Assembly: GCF_020526085.1 (NCBI RefSeq)
Contig: NZ_CP084874.1
Span: forward strand, 4,402,001-4,466,000
Direction: 5' to 3'
DNA from: Klebsiella africana
GTDB lineage: Bacteria > Pseudomonadota > Gammaproteobacteria > Enterobacterales > Enterobacteriaceae
Length of the DNA: 64,000 nt
Shown here: piece after piece, positions 10,565 to 20,705 of the stretch
Layout: every line of letters begins with the position of its first letter
How positions within the stretch are numbered: position 1 is the first letter of the stretch
Position numbers and translations under genes: made by a program
The notes under the pieces: generated by a model
The model's input: only the letters and a program-made list of their open reading frames with translations
Database searches by the model: none
What the model was told of the DNA's origin: nothing

Positions 10565-11557
10565 TTAAATCGTTTCGCCCATCGACAGGCGGTAGTGGAG
10601 ATCCACCTTTTCAATAGTGGGCAGTCCTTTGATTTTCTTTATTAAAATCTCTGTCGCCACCTTACCCATCTCGAAGCGCGGCGTCAGGACGCTGGCCAGC
10701 CGGGGAGAGACGATCTGGCCGATCTCCAGGCCATGAAAGCCCGCGATAGCCAGCTCCTGGGGCACGCTGATACCGGATGCCAGGCACTCCTGTAACACGC
10801 CCACCGCCAGGTCGTCATTAGTGCACAGGATACCGTCCATATCGGCGTACATTTGCCGCGCCAGGGTCATCATGCCGGTGCCAATGGAAACCGACGAGAC
10901 TTTATTCGGCGCAATGCGCCCCACCGCCAGCCCGGCATTCTCCATCGCCCGACAGTAGCCCAGATAACGCTGCTCGTCGCGGACGTCGGACATTGAGCCG
11001 AAGTAGATGATCCGTCGTTTACCGCTGGCCAGCAGCATGGTGGTCATATCGAAGCCGGCCTGGAAGTTATCGAATCCGACGTTAATGCGTCCTGGATTCT
11101 CCGCCAGCCCCATCACTTCGGCGATCGGGATCTTCGCGGCATTCAGATACTTGTCCGCCCGCAGGGAGTGCACCGACTCGGTCAGCAGCAGTCCTTTCAC
11201 GTTAAACGCCAGCACGGCGGCAATCTGCTCCTCTTCACGCTGACGATCGTAGTCGTAATTCACCACCAGCGTCTGGTAACCATGCCCGGCGGCAACAGAT
11301 TCGATGCCGGCCAGCAGATCGGCAAAAATTTGATTATGAAAGGAGGGAATGAGTACGCCAATCCGCGGCACGGCGACGCTGGTCATCGCCGGATTATCCG
11401 GGTCGGGCTGATAGCCGATCTCCGCTATCACGCTGGCAATACGCTCCGCCGTCTCCGGTTTCACCTTTTCCGGGGTGCGCAAATAGCGGCTAACGGTCAT
11501 CTTGGTTACGCCAGCCAGCTCGGCAATATCATGGAGAGTAATGCGTTGTGCTTTCAT
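10565..11557 (-). CDS. LacI-family repressor, IdnR/GntR-like
   Basis: This 330-residue regulator starts with a LacI-type helix-turn-helix (ITLHDIAELAGVTKMTVSRY) followed by the hinge and a periplasmic-binding-protein-like sensor domain (RIGVLIPSFHNQIFADLL onward). It resembles E. coli IdnR, the L-idonate/5-ketogluconate regulator, along its whole length, including RDEQRYLGYC and GFHGLEIG. The ATG at 11557 matches the IdnR start; a TTG five codons upstream is possible but badly spaced from a ribosome site. The gene is divergent from the reductase-kinase operon and lies between it and the dehydrogenase-transporter operon, so it probably controls both, with a sugar acid as inducer. Confidence 0.9.
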   Translation of the reverse strand: MKAQRITLHDIAELAGVTKMTVSRYLRTPEKVKPETAERIASVIAEIGYQPDPDNPAMTSVAVPRIGVLIPSFHNQIFADLLAGIESVAAGHGYQTLVVNYDYDRQREEEQIAAVLAFNVKGLLLTESVHSLRADKYLNAAKIPIAEVMGLAENPGRINVGFDNFQAGFDMTTMLLASGKRRIIYFGSMSDVRDEQRYLGYCRAMENAGLAVGRIAPNKVSSVSIGTGMMTLARQMYADMDGILCTNDDLAVGVLQECLASGISVPQELAIAGFHGLEIGQIVSPRLASVLTPRFEMGKVATEILIKKIKGLPTIEKVDLHYRLSMGETI

Positions 11558-11660
11558 CTGTGTGTCCGCCAAATACCTGACTGCTTCAGGCCATTATGCC
11601 TGTCGGGGTGGCAAAAGAGAATGCCAGTCCGTAGCCGTTAACCCGTTGAGTCAGCGAGAT

Positions 11661-11740
11661 TTACCGGCAGCGTCACGTTTAAAGTAACCCCTTTTTGTAA
11701 CACGGTTCCGAGTGATCTTCATCACAGTTTCCCCCGGTAA
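11661..11740 (+). promoter_or_regulatory. Divergent control region: strong CRP-like site between two repressor half-sites
   Basis: AGTGATCTTCATCACA at 11711-11726 matches the CRP consensus at 9 of the 10 key positions and has the preferred outer bases. TTACCGG at 11661-11667 and its inverse CCGGTAA at 11734-11740 flank it, and share the core seen before the dehydrogenase gene. This lies between the repressor (minus strand) and the IdnO-like gene (plus strand, ATG 11794). The sites are read from the sequence; binding by CRP and the local repressor is inferred. Confidence 0.6.
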
Positions 11741-11793
11741 AAATCCGTGAGATAGGGCACAGGTTTTCTTCAGCCGCTAATCAGGATATCGAG

Positions 11794-12558
11794 ATGAACG
11801 ATCTTTTCAGCTTACAAGGTAAACGCATTTTAATTACGGGCGCAGGACAGGGGATCGGTTTTGTCATGGCTCAGGGTCTGGCGCAATATGGCGCAGAAAT
11901 CATTATTAATGACCTTTCTGCCCCGCGAGCGGACGATGCGGTGATGAAGCTCCGCGACGAAGGCGCCACCGCCCATGCTGCGGTATTTAACGTGACCGAT
12001 GCCGAGGCCGTTGAAGAAGCCATTGCCAATATCGAAGCGCATCTTGGCCCGATTGACGTGTTATTCAATAACGCCGGGATCCAGCGCCGCCACCCGTTTA
12101 CCGAATTCCCGGTGCAGGAATGGAATGACGTGATTTCAGTTAACCAGACGGCGGTGTTTCTCGTCTCTCAGGCCGTCGCGAAGCGCATGGTTGACCGCCA
12201 GCAGGGAAAAATCATCAATATCTGCTCCATGCAGAGCGAGCTGGGGCGCGACACCATCACCCCCTACGCCGCCGCCAAAGGCGCGGTGAAGATGCTAACC
12301 CGCGGAATGTGCGTTGAGCTGGCGCGGCACAACATTCAGGTCAACGGCATTGCCCCGGGCTACTTTAATACGGCGATGACCCGGACGCTGGTTGAGGATA
12401 AGGCGTTTACCGACTGGTTATGCAAACGCACCCCTGCCGCCCGCTGGGGCGATCCGCAGGAGCTGGTCGGCGCTGCCGTCTTTTTATCGTCAAACGCGTC
12501 GAATTTCGTCAACGGCCATCTGCTGTTCGTTGACGGCGGCATGCTGGTCGCGGTCTGA
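11794..12558 (+). CDS. idnO: Gluconate 5-dehydrogenase / 5-ketogluconate reductase (IdnO-like)
   Basis: IdnO reduces 5-keto-D-gluconate to D-gluconate with NADPH. This 254-residue short-chain dehydrogenase is strikingly close to E. coli IdnO. It has the cofactor motif TGAGQGIG (15-22), NNAG (92-95), and the catalytic serine 145, tyrosine 158 and lysine 162 (YAAAK). The stretch from GIQRRHPFTEFP to the C-terminal VDGGMLVAV is nearly the same as in E. coli. Unlike the E. coli idn operon, no idnD (idonate dehydrogenase) or idnT (permease) is next to it. The gluconokinase follows after 12 bases. The function is strongly supported by similarity; the in vivo source of 5-ketogluconate is not known. 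Confidence 0.92.
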   Translation: MNDLFSLQGKRILITGAGQGIGFVMAQGLAQYGAEIIINDLSAPRADDAVMKLRDEGATAHAAVFNVTDAEAVEEAIANIEAHLGPIDVLFNNAGIQRRHPFTEFPVQEWNDVISVNQTAVFLVSQAVAKRMVDRQQGKIINICSMQSELGRDTITPYAAAKGAVKMLTRGMCVELARHNIQVNGIAPGYFNTAMTRTLVEDKAFTDWLCKRTPAARWGDPQELVGAAVFLSSNASNFVNGHLLFVDGGMLVAV

Positions 12559-12570
12559 GAGAAGGAGCGT

Positions 12571-13104
12571 ATGATGGCAGGACAATGCATTATTTTGATG
12601 GGCGTCTCCGGAACCGGCAAATCCACCGTCGGTCAGGCATTGGCCCACGCGCTGGGAGCGAAATTTATCGACGGCGACGACCTTCATCCACGCAACAATA
12701 TCGTCAAAATGGCCACCAGCCAGCCGCTGAATGATGAGGATCGTCAGCCGTGGCTGACGCGTATCGCCGACGTCATTTTCAGTCTTGAGCAGAAAAACGA
12801 GTCAGGTGTATTGGTCTGTTCCGCATTAAAAAAGCGCTATCGCGACCGCCTGCGTGAGGGGAACGCGAAGCTACGCTTCCTGTGGTTGACCGGGGATTAT
12901 GACTGCATTTTGCAGCGAATGCGCCAGCGTAAAGGCCACTTTATGCCAGAAGCGTTACTGCGTAGCCAGTTCGCCGCCCTGGAAACACCCGACGCCAGTG
13001 AAAGCGATGTTCTGGCCGTCGATATTACCCCCGACGTCGCCAGTATTGTCGCTCACTCATTAACGTTACTTCATTCGCAACAACCGCAGAGGATCCCGGC
13101 ATGA
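12571..13104 (+). CDS. Gluconokinase (GntK/IdnK family)
   Basis: Gluconokinase phosphorylates D-gluconate to 6-phosphogluconate for the Entner-Doudoroff and pentose phosphate routes. The product is about 177 residues. The P-loop GVSGTGKS lies at residues 11-18, followed by FIDGDDLHP, CSALKKRYRD and RKGHFMP, all typical of the family. Two ATGs lie side by side (12571 and 12574). AAGGAG ends 3 bases before the first and 6 before the second, so the second may be the true start. The stop overlaps the next gene (ATGA). It resembles both IdnK and GntK, so I leave the symbol open. Confidence 0.92.
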   Translation: MMAGQCIILMGVSGTGKSTVGQALAHALGAKFIDGDDLHPRNNIVKMATSQPLNDEDRQPWLTRIADVIFSLEQKNESGVLVCSALKKRYRDRLREGNAKLRFLWLTGDYDCILQRMRQRKGHFMPEALLRSQFAALETPDASESDVLAVDITPDVASIVAHSLTLLHSQQPQRIPA

Positions 13105-13568
13105 TTATCGATACCTTAACCGCCGCCGCCGAAAATGAGCTCTATCCGCCGGTGATCCGCCAGGCGCTGCAGGCCGTGTTACAGCAACAACCGCACGCGC
13201 TGCCGCCGGGGAAATATACCGTCGAGAGTGATAATGTGTTTTTTACCGTCGTCGAAGGCCATACCCGGCCGCTGAGCGAGCAACGCCCGGAATATCATCG
13301 TCAATATCTCGACATTCACATTGTGCTGAAAGGTGAAGAGATCATCGGTGCCGGGAATAAAGGGCTGCCGGTCGTTGAAGATGGTCACTTCAACACGACG
13401 CAGGATATCGGTTTCTGTCAGGCTATCGACAGCGAAACGCTGATTCATCTCTACCCGGAAGAGCTGGCGATCCTCTTCCCTGGCGAATTACACCGCCCGA
13501 TGGCCTGCCTCGAACAAGGCGCAGCGTTGCGTAAAATCGTGGTTAAAATCGATCGCGCGCTACTGTAA
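13101..13568 (+). CDS. YhcH/YjgK/YiaL family protein (DUF386)
   Basis: This 155-residue cupin-like protein belongs to the family of YhcH, YjgK, YiaL and the EbgC beta-galactosidase subunit. Members are found in sugar-acid and sialic-acid operons, and some are thought to act on sugar anomers or isomers. Family features are the MIIDTL start, HRQYLDIHIVLKGEE, and the metal-site region FPGELHRPMACLE. The ATG overlaps the kinase stop, so the gene belongs to the IdnO-like operon. It may help handle the sugar acid before reduction; this is inference. Confidence 0.88.
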   Translation: MIIDTLTAAAENELYPPVIRQALQAVLQQQPHALPPGKYTVESDNVFFTVVEGHTRPLSEQRPEYHRQYLDIHIVLKGEEIIGAGNKGLPVVEDGHFNTTQDIGFCQAIDSETLIHLYPEELAILFPGELHRPMACLEQGAALRKIVVKIDRALL

Positions 13569-13579
13569 CTCGCTCGTTC

Positions 13580-13604
13580 GGCCCCGCAAACTCCCCGCGG
13601 GGCC
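13580..13604 (+). terminator. GC-rich hairpin after the IdnO-like operon
   Basis: GGCCCCG and CGGGGCC arms enclose an 11-base loop 12 bases after the last stop codon. There is no clear T run, so it is a weak terminator candidate. The convergent lipoprotein gene ends 12 bases further on. Confidence 0.45.
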
Positions 13605-13615
13605 TGGGATAACCA

Positions 13616-13849
13616 TTAGTTATCCAGCTCATCCATGGACTTCACCTGGTCGCGGTTAATCTGCTCCACGCGGCCGGTTTCGGCATTTTTGTATGAGACG
13701 AGGCCGGTATCATCATCCACCTGCGGTTTGCCGCTGGTGACAATGGTCTTGCCGTCGGTGGTTTTGATCGACTGATTCGATGAGCAGCCAGCCACGAACA
13801 TGATTGCCGTCGCTGCCAGTGCGGATGCCACCAGAATATTGTTCCGCAT
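13616..13849 (-). CDS. YgdI/YgdR-family small lipoprotein
   Basis: With the start at 13849 the product is 77 residues. That ATG has a perfect AGGAGG ribosome site 6 bases upstream, better than the ATGs further upstream. A lipoprotein signal ends with the lipobox VAGC (cysteine 22) followed by serine, which suggests outer-membrane sorting. The mature part (TTDGKTIVTSGKP, DDTGLVSYKNAETGR) is that of the YgdI/YgdR DUF903 family, similar in length to E. coli YgdI. The function is not known. It lies between the sugar-acid cluster and carB, on the carB strand but after a terminator. Confidence 0.88.
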   Translation of the reverse strand: MRNNILVASALAATAIMFVAGCSSNQSIKTTDGKTIVTSGKPQVDDDTGLVSYKNAETGRVEQINRDQVKSMDELDN

Positions 13850-13957
13850 TGTATCCTCCTGTCTTTTCATCAATAGGTATCGTTATGGTGCTAACTATAG
13901 TTAGCCTGACCCGACAGGGGGTTAAAAGCAGAACTCTCCGAAGATGACCGCAGCCCA

Positions 13958-13986
13958 TAAAAAAGGGCTGACGATGTCGTCAGCCC
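13958..13986 (-). terminator. Terminator after carB
   Basis: The near-perfect hairpin GGGCTGACGATGTCGTCAGCCC lies about 34 bases after the carB stop. On the minus strand it is followed by six T residues, a standard intrinsic terminator. Confidence 0.9.
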
Positions 13987-14019
13987 ACGTTTGTTGCTAT
14001 CCGGCCGGGCCGGTGGCAG

Positions 14020-17000
14020 TTATTTGGTGATTTGCGCGTGCATTTCCTGAACCGAAATCACCTTCTCGGTGGCGTCAGCGTTCAGCGCCATCGCGGTGGC
14101 AAAGCCGCCGTTCAGGGTGGTGTCGTAATGCACTTTGTACTGCAGCGCGCTGCGGCGGATCAGCTTGGAGTCTTCAATCGCCTGACGACCTGCGGTGGTG
14201 TTGATGATGTAGGTATATTCGCCATTCTTGATGCGGTCCTGAATGTGCGGACGACCTTCATGCACCTTGTTCACCAGACGCGGGTTAATGCCTGCTTCAC
14301 CCAGCACAATCGCGGTGCCGTGAGTCGCATCCAGCTCGAAGCCAAACTTCAGCAGCTTCGCCGCCAGGTCGACTACGCGCTCTTTGTCGCCTTCGCGGAC
14401 GGAGAGCAGTGCGCGACCCTGTTTCTTCATGGTCGAGTTGCTGCCCAGCTGCGCTTTGGCGAACGCTTCAGCGAAGGTACGGCCGACGCCCATCACTTCC
14501 CCGGTGGAGCGCATTTCTGGCCCCAACAGCGGGTCAACGCCCGGGAATTTGTTGAACGGCAGGACCACCTCTTTCACCGAGTAGTACGGCGGGATGATCT
14601 CTTTGGTCACGCCCTGCTGCGCCAGGGTTTTACCAGCCATCACGCGCGCCGCCACTTTCGCCAGCGGGACGCCGGTGGCTTTGGAGACGAACGGCACGGT
14701 GCGCGCCGCACGCGGGTTGACTTCAATCAGATAGACTTCGTTATCTTTTACCGCGAACTGGACGTTCATCAGACCACGAACCTGCAGCTCGAAGGCCAGC
14801 TTCTGCACCTGCTCGCGCATCACATCCTGAATCTCTTTACTCAGGGTGTAGGCAGGCAGGGAACAGGCGGAGTCGCCGGAGTGGACGCCTGCCTGCTCGA
14901 TATGCTCCATGATGCCGCCAATCAGCACCATTTCGCCATCGCAAATGGCATCGACATCCACTTCAATCGCGTCGTCGAGGAAGCGGTCCAGCAGTACCGG
15001 AGCGTCGTTGGAGACGCTGACCGCGGTCTGGAAGTAGCGGCGCAGATCCTGCTCGTCATAGACGATCTCCATCGCCCGACCGCCGAGCACGTAAGACGGA
15101 CGCACCACCAGCGGGTAGCCAATCTCTTTCGCTTTCTCTACCGCCTGCTCAATGGCGGTGACGGTGGCGTTCGCCGGCTGCTTCAGCTTCAGACGGTCAA
15201 CCGCGTGCTGGAAGCGCTCGCGGTCTTCCGCACGGTCGATAGCATCCGGGCTGGTACCGATAACCGGCACGCCAGCAGCTTCCAGCGCGCGCGCCAGCTT
15301 CAGCGGGGTCTGACCGCCGTACTGGACGATAACGCCCTTTGGCTTCTCGATGCGCACGATTTCCAGCACGTCCTCCAGGGTCACCGGCTCGAAGTACAGA
15401 CGGTCGGAGGTGTCGTAGTCGGTGGAGACGGTTTCCGGGTTACAGTTGACCATGATGGTCTCGTAACCGTCTTCACGCAGCGCCAGCGAGGCGTGTACGC
15501 AGCAGTAGTCAAATTCGATACCCTGACCGATACGGTTCGGGCCGCCGCCGAGAACCATGATTTTATCGCGGTCAACGGACGGGTTGGACTCACACTCTTC
15601 TTCATAAGTGGAGTACATGTAGGCGGTATCGGTAGCAAATTCCGCCGCGCAGGTGTCCACGCGTTTGTAGACCGGATGCAGGTCATACTGGTCGCGCAGC
15701 TTGCGGATTTCCGCTTCACGCACGCCCGCCAGCTTCGCCAGACGCGCATCGGCAAAGCCTTTACGCTTCAGAGTGCGCAGGAAGTCAACGTCGAGGCCGT
15801 TGATGCCCACTTCTGCCACTTTCTCTTCCAGACGTACCAGCTCTTCAATCTGCACCAGGAACCAGCGATCGATGTTGGTCAGGTTGAAGACGCCGTCGAC
15901 GGAGAGGCCCGCGCGGAACGCGTCAGCGATATACCAGATACGCTCAGCGCCGGCGTCTTTCAGCTCGCGGCGGATTTTGGTCAGCGCTTCCGGATCGTCG
16001 AGGCTCACTTTCGGATCGAAGCCGGTGGCGCCCACTTCCAGACCGCGCAGCGCTTTCTGCAAGGATTCCTGCTGGGTGCGACCAATCGCCATCACTTCGC
16101 CGACAGACTTCATCTGGGTGGTCAGACGGTCGTTGGCGCCGGCGAATTTTTCGAAGTTAAAGCGTGGAATTTTAGTGACCACGTAGTCGATGGACGGCTC
16201 AAAAGAAGCCGGCGTGCGGCCGCCGGTGATGTCGTTCATCAGCTCGTCAAGGGTATAACCTACCGCCAGCTTGGCTGCCACTTTAGCAATCGGGAAGCCG
16301 GTCGCTTTGGAGGCCAGCGCCGAGGAGCGGGAGACGCGCGGGTTCATTTCAATAACGATCAGGCGACCGTTTTTCGGGTTGACCGCGAACTGTACGTTAG
16401 AGCCGCCGGTTTCGACACCGATTTCACGCAGCACCGCCATCGAGGCGTTACGCATGATCTGGTACTCTTTATCAGTCAGGGTCTGCGCCGGCGCAACGGT
16501 GATGGAGTCACCGGTGTGGATACCCATGGCGTCAAAGTTTTCAATCGAGCAGACGATGATGCAGTTATCGTTCTTATCGCGCACCACTTCCATCTCGTAC
16601 TCTTTCCAGCCGATCAGTGATTCATCAATCAGCAGTTCGTTGGTCGGAGAGAGATCCAGGCCGCGTTCGCAGATTTCTTCGAACTCTTCGCGGTTATAGG
16701 CGATACCGCCGCCGGTGCCGCCCATGGTAAAGGACGGACGGATGATGCACGGGAAACCAACGTCGGCGGCAACCGCCAGCGCTTCTTCCATCGTGTGGGC
16801 GATACCAGAGCGCGCGGTGTCGAGACCGATTTTTTTCATCGCGATATCGAAACGGCGACGGTCTTCGGCTTTATCAATCGCATCGGCGGTGGCGCCAATC
16901 ATAGTCACACCGAATTCAGCCAGAACGCCCTGACGCTCCAGCTCGAGCGCGCAGTTCAGCGCAGTCTGGCCGCCCATGGTCGGCAGCACCGCGTCCGGGC

Positions 17001-17244
17001 GCTCTTTTTCGATGATTTTACGCACCACTTCCCAGTGAATCGGCTCGATATAGGTGGCATCGGCCATTTCCGGGTCAGTCATGATGGTCGCCGGGTTAGA
17101 GTTCACCAGGATAACGCGGTAGCCTTCTTCACGCAGGGCTTTACAGGCCTGGGCTCCGGAGTAGTCAAACTCACACGCCTGACCGATAACAATCGGGCCC
17201 GCGCCCAGAATCAGGATACTTTTTATGTCTGTACGTTTTGGCAT
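14020..17244 (-). CDS. carB: Carbamoyl phosphate synthetase large subunit CarB
   Basis: CarB makes carbamoyl phosphate from bicarbonate, ammonia delivered by CarA, and two ATP, feeding arginine and pyrimidine synthesis. The product is 1074 residues (E. coli 1073). Two homologous ATP-grasp halves are visible, starting with [20 protein letters not shown] and [18 protein letters not shown]. Each has a conserved metal-site NPR motif ([26 protein letters not shown]). The last part, from about residue 937, is the allosteric domain that binds UMP and ornithine. It follows carA after 17 bases in one operon. Confidence 0.98.
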   Translation of the reverse strand: MPKRTDIKSILILGAGPIVIGQACEFDYSGAQACKALREEGYRVILVNSNPATIMTDPEMADATYIEPIHWEVVRKIIEKERPDAVLPTMGGQTALNCALELERQGVLAEFGVTMIGATADAIDKAEDRRRFDIAMKKIGLDTARSGIAHTMEEALAVAADVGFPCIIRPSFTMGGTGGGIAYNREEFEEICERGLDLSPTNELLIDESLIGWKEYEMEVVRDKNDNCIIVCSIENFDAMGIHTGDSITVAPAQTLTDKEYQIMRNASMAVLREIGVETGGSNVQFAVNPKNGRLIVIEMNPRVSRSSALASKATGFPIAKVAAKLAVGYTLDELMNDITGGRTPASFEPSIDYVVTKIPRFNFEKFAGANDRLTTQMKSVGEVMAIGRTQQESLQKALRGLEVGATGFDPKVSLDDPEALTKIRRELKDAGAERIWYIADAFRAGLSVDGVFNLTNIDRWFLVQIEELVRLEEKVAEVGINGLDVDFLRTLKRKGFADARLAKLAGVREAEIRKLRDQYDLHPVYKRVDTCAAEFATDTAYMYSTYEEECESNPSVDRDKIMVLGGGPNRIGQGIEFDYCCVHASLALREDGYETIMVNCNPETVSTDYDTSDRLYFEPVTLEDVLEIVRIEKPKGVIVQYGGQTPLKLARALEAAGVPVIGTSPDAIDRAEDRERFQHAVDRLKLKQPANATVTAIEQAVEKAKEIGYPLVVRPSYVLGGRAMEIVYDEQDLRRYFQTAVSVSNDAPVLLDRFLDDAIEVDVDAICDGEMVLIGGIMEHIEQAGVHSGDSACSLPAYTLSKEIQDVMREQVQKLAFELQVRGLMNVQFAVKDNEVYLIEVNPRAARTVPFVSKATGVPLAKVAARVMAGKTLAQQGVTKEIIPPYYSVKEVVLPFNKFPGVDPLLGPEMRSTGEVMGVGRTFAEAFAKAQLGSNSTMKKQGRALLSVREGDKERVVDLAAKLLKFGFELDATHGTAIVLGEAGINPRLVNKVHEGRPHIQDRIKNGEYTYIINTTAGRQAIEDSKLIRRSALQYKVHYDTTLNGGFATAMALNADATEKVISVQEMHAQITK

Positions 17245-17261
17245 TGCTCTTTTACTCCTGA

Positions 17262-18410
17262 TTATTTCGCGGACTGACGGTAGAGCTCAATTAACTCGAT
17301 AAAGTGGTCGAACAGCGGTGCGGCATCGTGCGGCCCCGGGCTCGCTTCCGGGTGGCCCTGGAAGCTGAACGCCGGTTTATCGGTACGATGGATCCCCTGC
17401 AGGGTGCCGTCGAACAGCGACTTGTGGGTCACGCGCAGGTTAGCCGGCAGCGTGGCTTCATCCACCGCGAAACCGTGGTTCTGGGCGGTGATCATCACCA
17501 CATTGTTGTCGATATCTTTCACCGGATGGTTGCCGCCGTGGTGGCCGAACTTCATCTTAATGGTCCTGGCACCGCTCGCCAGCGCCAGCAGCTGATGGCC
17601 AAGGCAGATGCCGAATACCGGAATATCGGTCTCAAGGAATTTTTCAATCGCCTCGATAGCGTAATCGCACGGCGCCGGGTCGCCAGGGCCGTTGGAGAGG
17701 AAGATACCGTCCGGATTCAGCGCCAGTACGTCCGCGGCGGAGGTCTTCGCTGGCACCACCGTCAGGCGGCAGCCGCGGTCAACCAGCATCCTCAGGATGT
17801 TACGTTTCGCGCCGAAGTCATATGCCACGACGTGGAACGGCAGCTCGCTTTCCGCTTTCGCTTCCGGCAGGTCGCCCGCCAGGGTCCAGCTGCCTTGCGT
17901 CCAGCTATAGGTTTCTGCGGTGGTCACTTCCTTCGCCAGATCCATGCCGTTCAGGCCCGGGAACGCTTTCGCTTTTTCCAGCGCCAGCTGGGCATCCGGG
18001 CTGTCGCCCGCGATGATGCAGCCGTTCTGCGCTCCTTTCTCACGCAGCAGACGCGTCAGCTTGCGGGTATCGATATCGGCAATCGCCACGATGTTATGGC
18101 GCTTCAGATAGGAAGAGAGGTCTTCGGTACTGCGGAAGTTGCTGGCAATCAGCGGCAGGTCGCGAATAACCAGCCCCTGCGCATGTACCTGAGAAGATTC
18201 TTCATCGGCGGCGTTGGTGCCGACATTACCAATATGGGGATAAGTAAGAGTGACGATTTGGCGGGAATAGGAAGGATCAGTGAGGATTTCTTGATAACCG
18301 GTCATTGAAGTATTGAAAACGACTTCCCCAACCGCCGTGCCGGTTGCCCCGATGGCCCGACCGTGAAACTGGGTTCCGTCTTCCAGAACCAATAGCGCTG
18401 ACTTAATCAA
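17262..18410 (-). CDS. carA: Carbamoyl phosphate synthetase small subunit CarA (TTG start)
   Basis: CarA is the class I glutamine amidotransferase subunit that passes ammonia to CarB. With a TTG start at 18410 the product is 382 residues, the E. coli length, and E. coli carA also starts with UUG. A strong GGAGG site lies just upstream. An upstream in-frame extension of 9 codons exists but runs into the ARG boxes, so it is rejected. The catalytic triad is visible: cysteine in GICLGHQ (about 269), histidine and glutamate in GHPEASPG (about 353 and 355). The operon continues into carB. Confidence 0.97.
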   Translation of the reverse strand: MIKSALLVLEDGTQFHGRAIGATGTAVGEVVFNTSMTGYQEILTDPSYSRQIVTLTYPHIGNVGTNAADEESSQVHAQGLVIRDLPLIASNFRSTEDLSSYLKRHNIVAIADIDTRKLTRLLREKGAQNGCIIAGDSPDAQLALEKAKAFPGLNGMDLAKEVTTAETYSWTQGSWTLAGDLPEAKAESELPFHVVAYDFGAKRNILRMLVDRGCRLTVVPAKTSAADVLALNPDGIFLSNGPGDPAPCDYAIEAIEKFLETDIPVFGICLGHQLLALASGARTIKMKFGHHGGNHPVKDIDNNVVMITAQNHGFAVDEATLPANLRVTHKSLFDGTLQGIHRTDKPAFSFQGHPEASPGPHDAAPLFDHFIELIELYRQSAK

Positions 18411-18422
18411 AACATCCTCCAG

Positions 18423-18476
18423 AGAATATCCACTCACTTTATTTGCATATTAATTCATAAACACGATCTGAATCAA
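18423..18476 (-). promoter_or_regulatory. carAB promoter (P2-like) with two ARG boxes
   Basis: Two ArgR-type boxes of the form TGAAT-N4-ATTCA lie at 18444-18457 (TGCAT-N4-ATTCA, 9 of 10) and 18423-18436 (AGAAT-N4-ACTCA, 8 of 10). Their starts are 21 bases apart, the usual ArgR spacing. A sigma-70-like pair on the minus strand, TTGATT (18471-18476) and TTAATA (18448-18453), has 17-base spacing and overlaps the first box. This matches the arginine-controlled downstream promoter of E. coli carAB. Confidence 0.75.
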
Positions 18477-18781
18477 TGCAAATCTGTTGCCCGCAGATTT
18501 TTGGCAAACGGCGGCATTCTGGAGAGATGTCGGATAAAAGTCAACTCAAAGCGGAGATTTTTAATGTCATTTTACGCCACTGGCGCATAACACGTGATTT
18601 TTACGCTAAAAAGATCAACAAACCTGGCTGAGAAAACGCTTGCGGACGTGAAAGAGTGTAAAACAGAGCCCTAACCAGCAAAAAAGTGGACCAGATGGTC
18701 AAAATTTACATTTCATTCACTAAAAAACAGGTTAATACTTCATATTTTACCAATCACGCCACAAAAACACTTCGTAATCCG
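18477..18781. other. AT-rich upstream control region of carAB
   Basis: No gene is seen here. In E. coli the matching stretch holds the pyrimidine-controlled promoter P1 and the IHF, PepA, PurR and RutR sites. I could not place a clean PurR palindrome; the nearest sequence (AACGCTTGCGGACG, about 18635-18648) is not symmetric. The low GC content compared with the neighbours fits a regulatory region. Confidence 0.5.
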
Positions 18782-18813
18782 CAAAAATAAAGAAGGGCAA
18801 CAAAATATTGCCC
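18782..18813 (-). terminator. Terminator after dapB
   Basis: GGGCAA (18795-18800) and TTGCCC (18808-18813) form a short stem. On the minus strand it is followed by a T-rich stretch (TTCTTTATTTTT). It lies about 55 bases after the dapB stop and separates dapB from carA. Confidence 0.75.
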
Positions 18814-18867
18814 CTTGCATCAATAACTTATTGATAGCAATAACCACATCACGATGGGTAATAATCG

Positions 18868-19704
<837 letters not shown>

Positions 19705-19983
19705 TTAACATTACGTAAATTGTTTTCAGAGTAACCAGCCCATCAGCGGGCCGCTACTCAAAAACGCCGATAATTAGAAATTTATGACAAACGGCGAACG
19801 ATATCAGTAAAAACTATAAGATTGGGCTGAAATGCGTGCTTTGCGGGTGCTCTCTCAGAGACGATAATGGACGTTTTCGTCATCTGTTGGTTTCAAGAAA
19901 TAAGATGGACTAAATCTGGCAAACTCGACCGACCAGCGTTGAAATGCTATGGAAACATTATACTTCCGGTAGAGCAGAAAGCC

Positions 19984-20613
19984 TTACGCCAGGGTATAGC
20001 TGACCACCAGCTGCCCCTTCTTCATCTTAATCTGACTGATAACAATGTCGCCCAGCTCTGACAGACGGGCGACATGGGTCCCCCCGCAGGGATAAGCGGG
20101 CAGGTCGCCGAATCCCACCTGGCGTAAGCCATCAGCGAACGTCACCTGACGCGGTAAGTCCTGCGCCTGCCATCCCTTCACCTGCGTCAGCAGCGCGCTG
20201 GCGTCCGGCAGCGCGGCGCTATTCCGGCTGGTAAAGGTTATCCGCCCTTCGCCGGGCCAGTGGTGCGCTTTCACCGGTTGCCAGCCAAGCTGTTCGCCCG
20301 CCAGGCCAAGCAGATGACCGGCGGAATGCAGACGGGCGTGCAACTGTCTCGTAGGTGCATCAATTTTCATCTCCACTTCACCAGCAGAAAGCGGCTGCGC
20401 CACGATGTGCAATACGCTGTCGCCACGCACGATAACCGTCTCCACCACCTGGCCAGCTAACCAGCCGCGGTCCGCCGGTTGTCCCCCTCCCTGTGGATGA
20501 AACAACGTATGATCCAGTTCGATAGCGTAGCGGCCATCCGCTTCAGCGGTGCAGGTGATGATCTGGGCACGCCCGTCAGTGGCGTCGCTGGTGTAATAAA
20601 CCCGTTCAGTCAT
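19984..20613 (-). CDS. AlaX-type alanyl-tRNA editing hydrolase
   Basis: This 209-residue protein is a free-standing relative of the AlaRS editing domain; such proteins remove serine or glycine wrongly attached to tRNA-Ala. The zinc ligands are intact: HSAGH (histidines 96 and 100) and the CGGTH motif (cysteine 176, histidine 180). The GGGQPADRG segment (42-50) is also typical. GAGGAG lies before the ATG. It is divergent from a LysR regulator and is not at this site in E. coli K-12, so the pair looks like an insertion between dapB and rihC. Specificity (Ser or Gly) cannot be told. Confidence 0.88.
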   Translation of the reverse strand: MTERVYYTSDATDGRAQIITCTAEADGRYAIELDHTLFHPQGGGQPADRGWLAGQVVETVIVRGDSVLHIVAQPLSAGEVEMKIDAPTRQLHARLHSAGHLLGLAGEQLGWQPVKAHHWPGEGRITFTSRNSAALPDASALLTQVKGWQAQDLPRQVTFADGLRQVGFGDLPAYPCGGTHVARLSELGDIVISQIKMKKGQLVVSYTLA

Positions 20614-20705
20614 GATGATTCTCCTCTCTGTCCGCTCAGTATATTGTTAATATCGACAGCGATAATCCCACCACCCGCCAATGCACTCTTGCTCCGGGAG
20701 CACAA

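Noticed and set aside
14032..16620. 862-codon open frame on the plus strand opposite carB
   Set aside because: It is exactly antisense to the highly conserved carB. GC-rich, strongly codon-biased genes often leave the reverse frame open. No ribosome site or family motif supports it.
18630..18650. Possible PurR operator upstream of carAB
   Set aside because: The sequence AACGCTTGCGGACG shares bases with the PurR consensus but is not symmetric enough to call.
19867..20061. 64-codon plus-strand frame between dapB and the AlaX gene
   Set aside because: It overlaps the 3' end of the AlaX gene in antisense and has no supporting signals.
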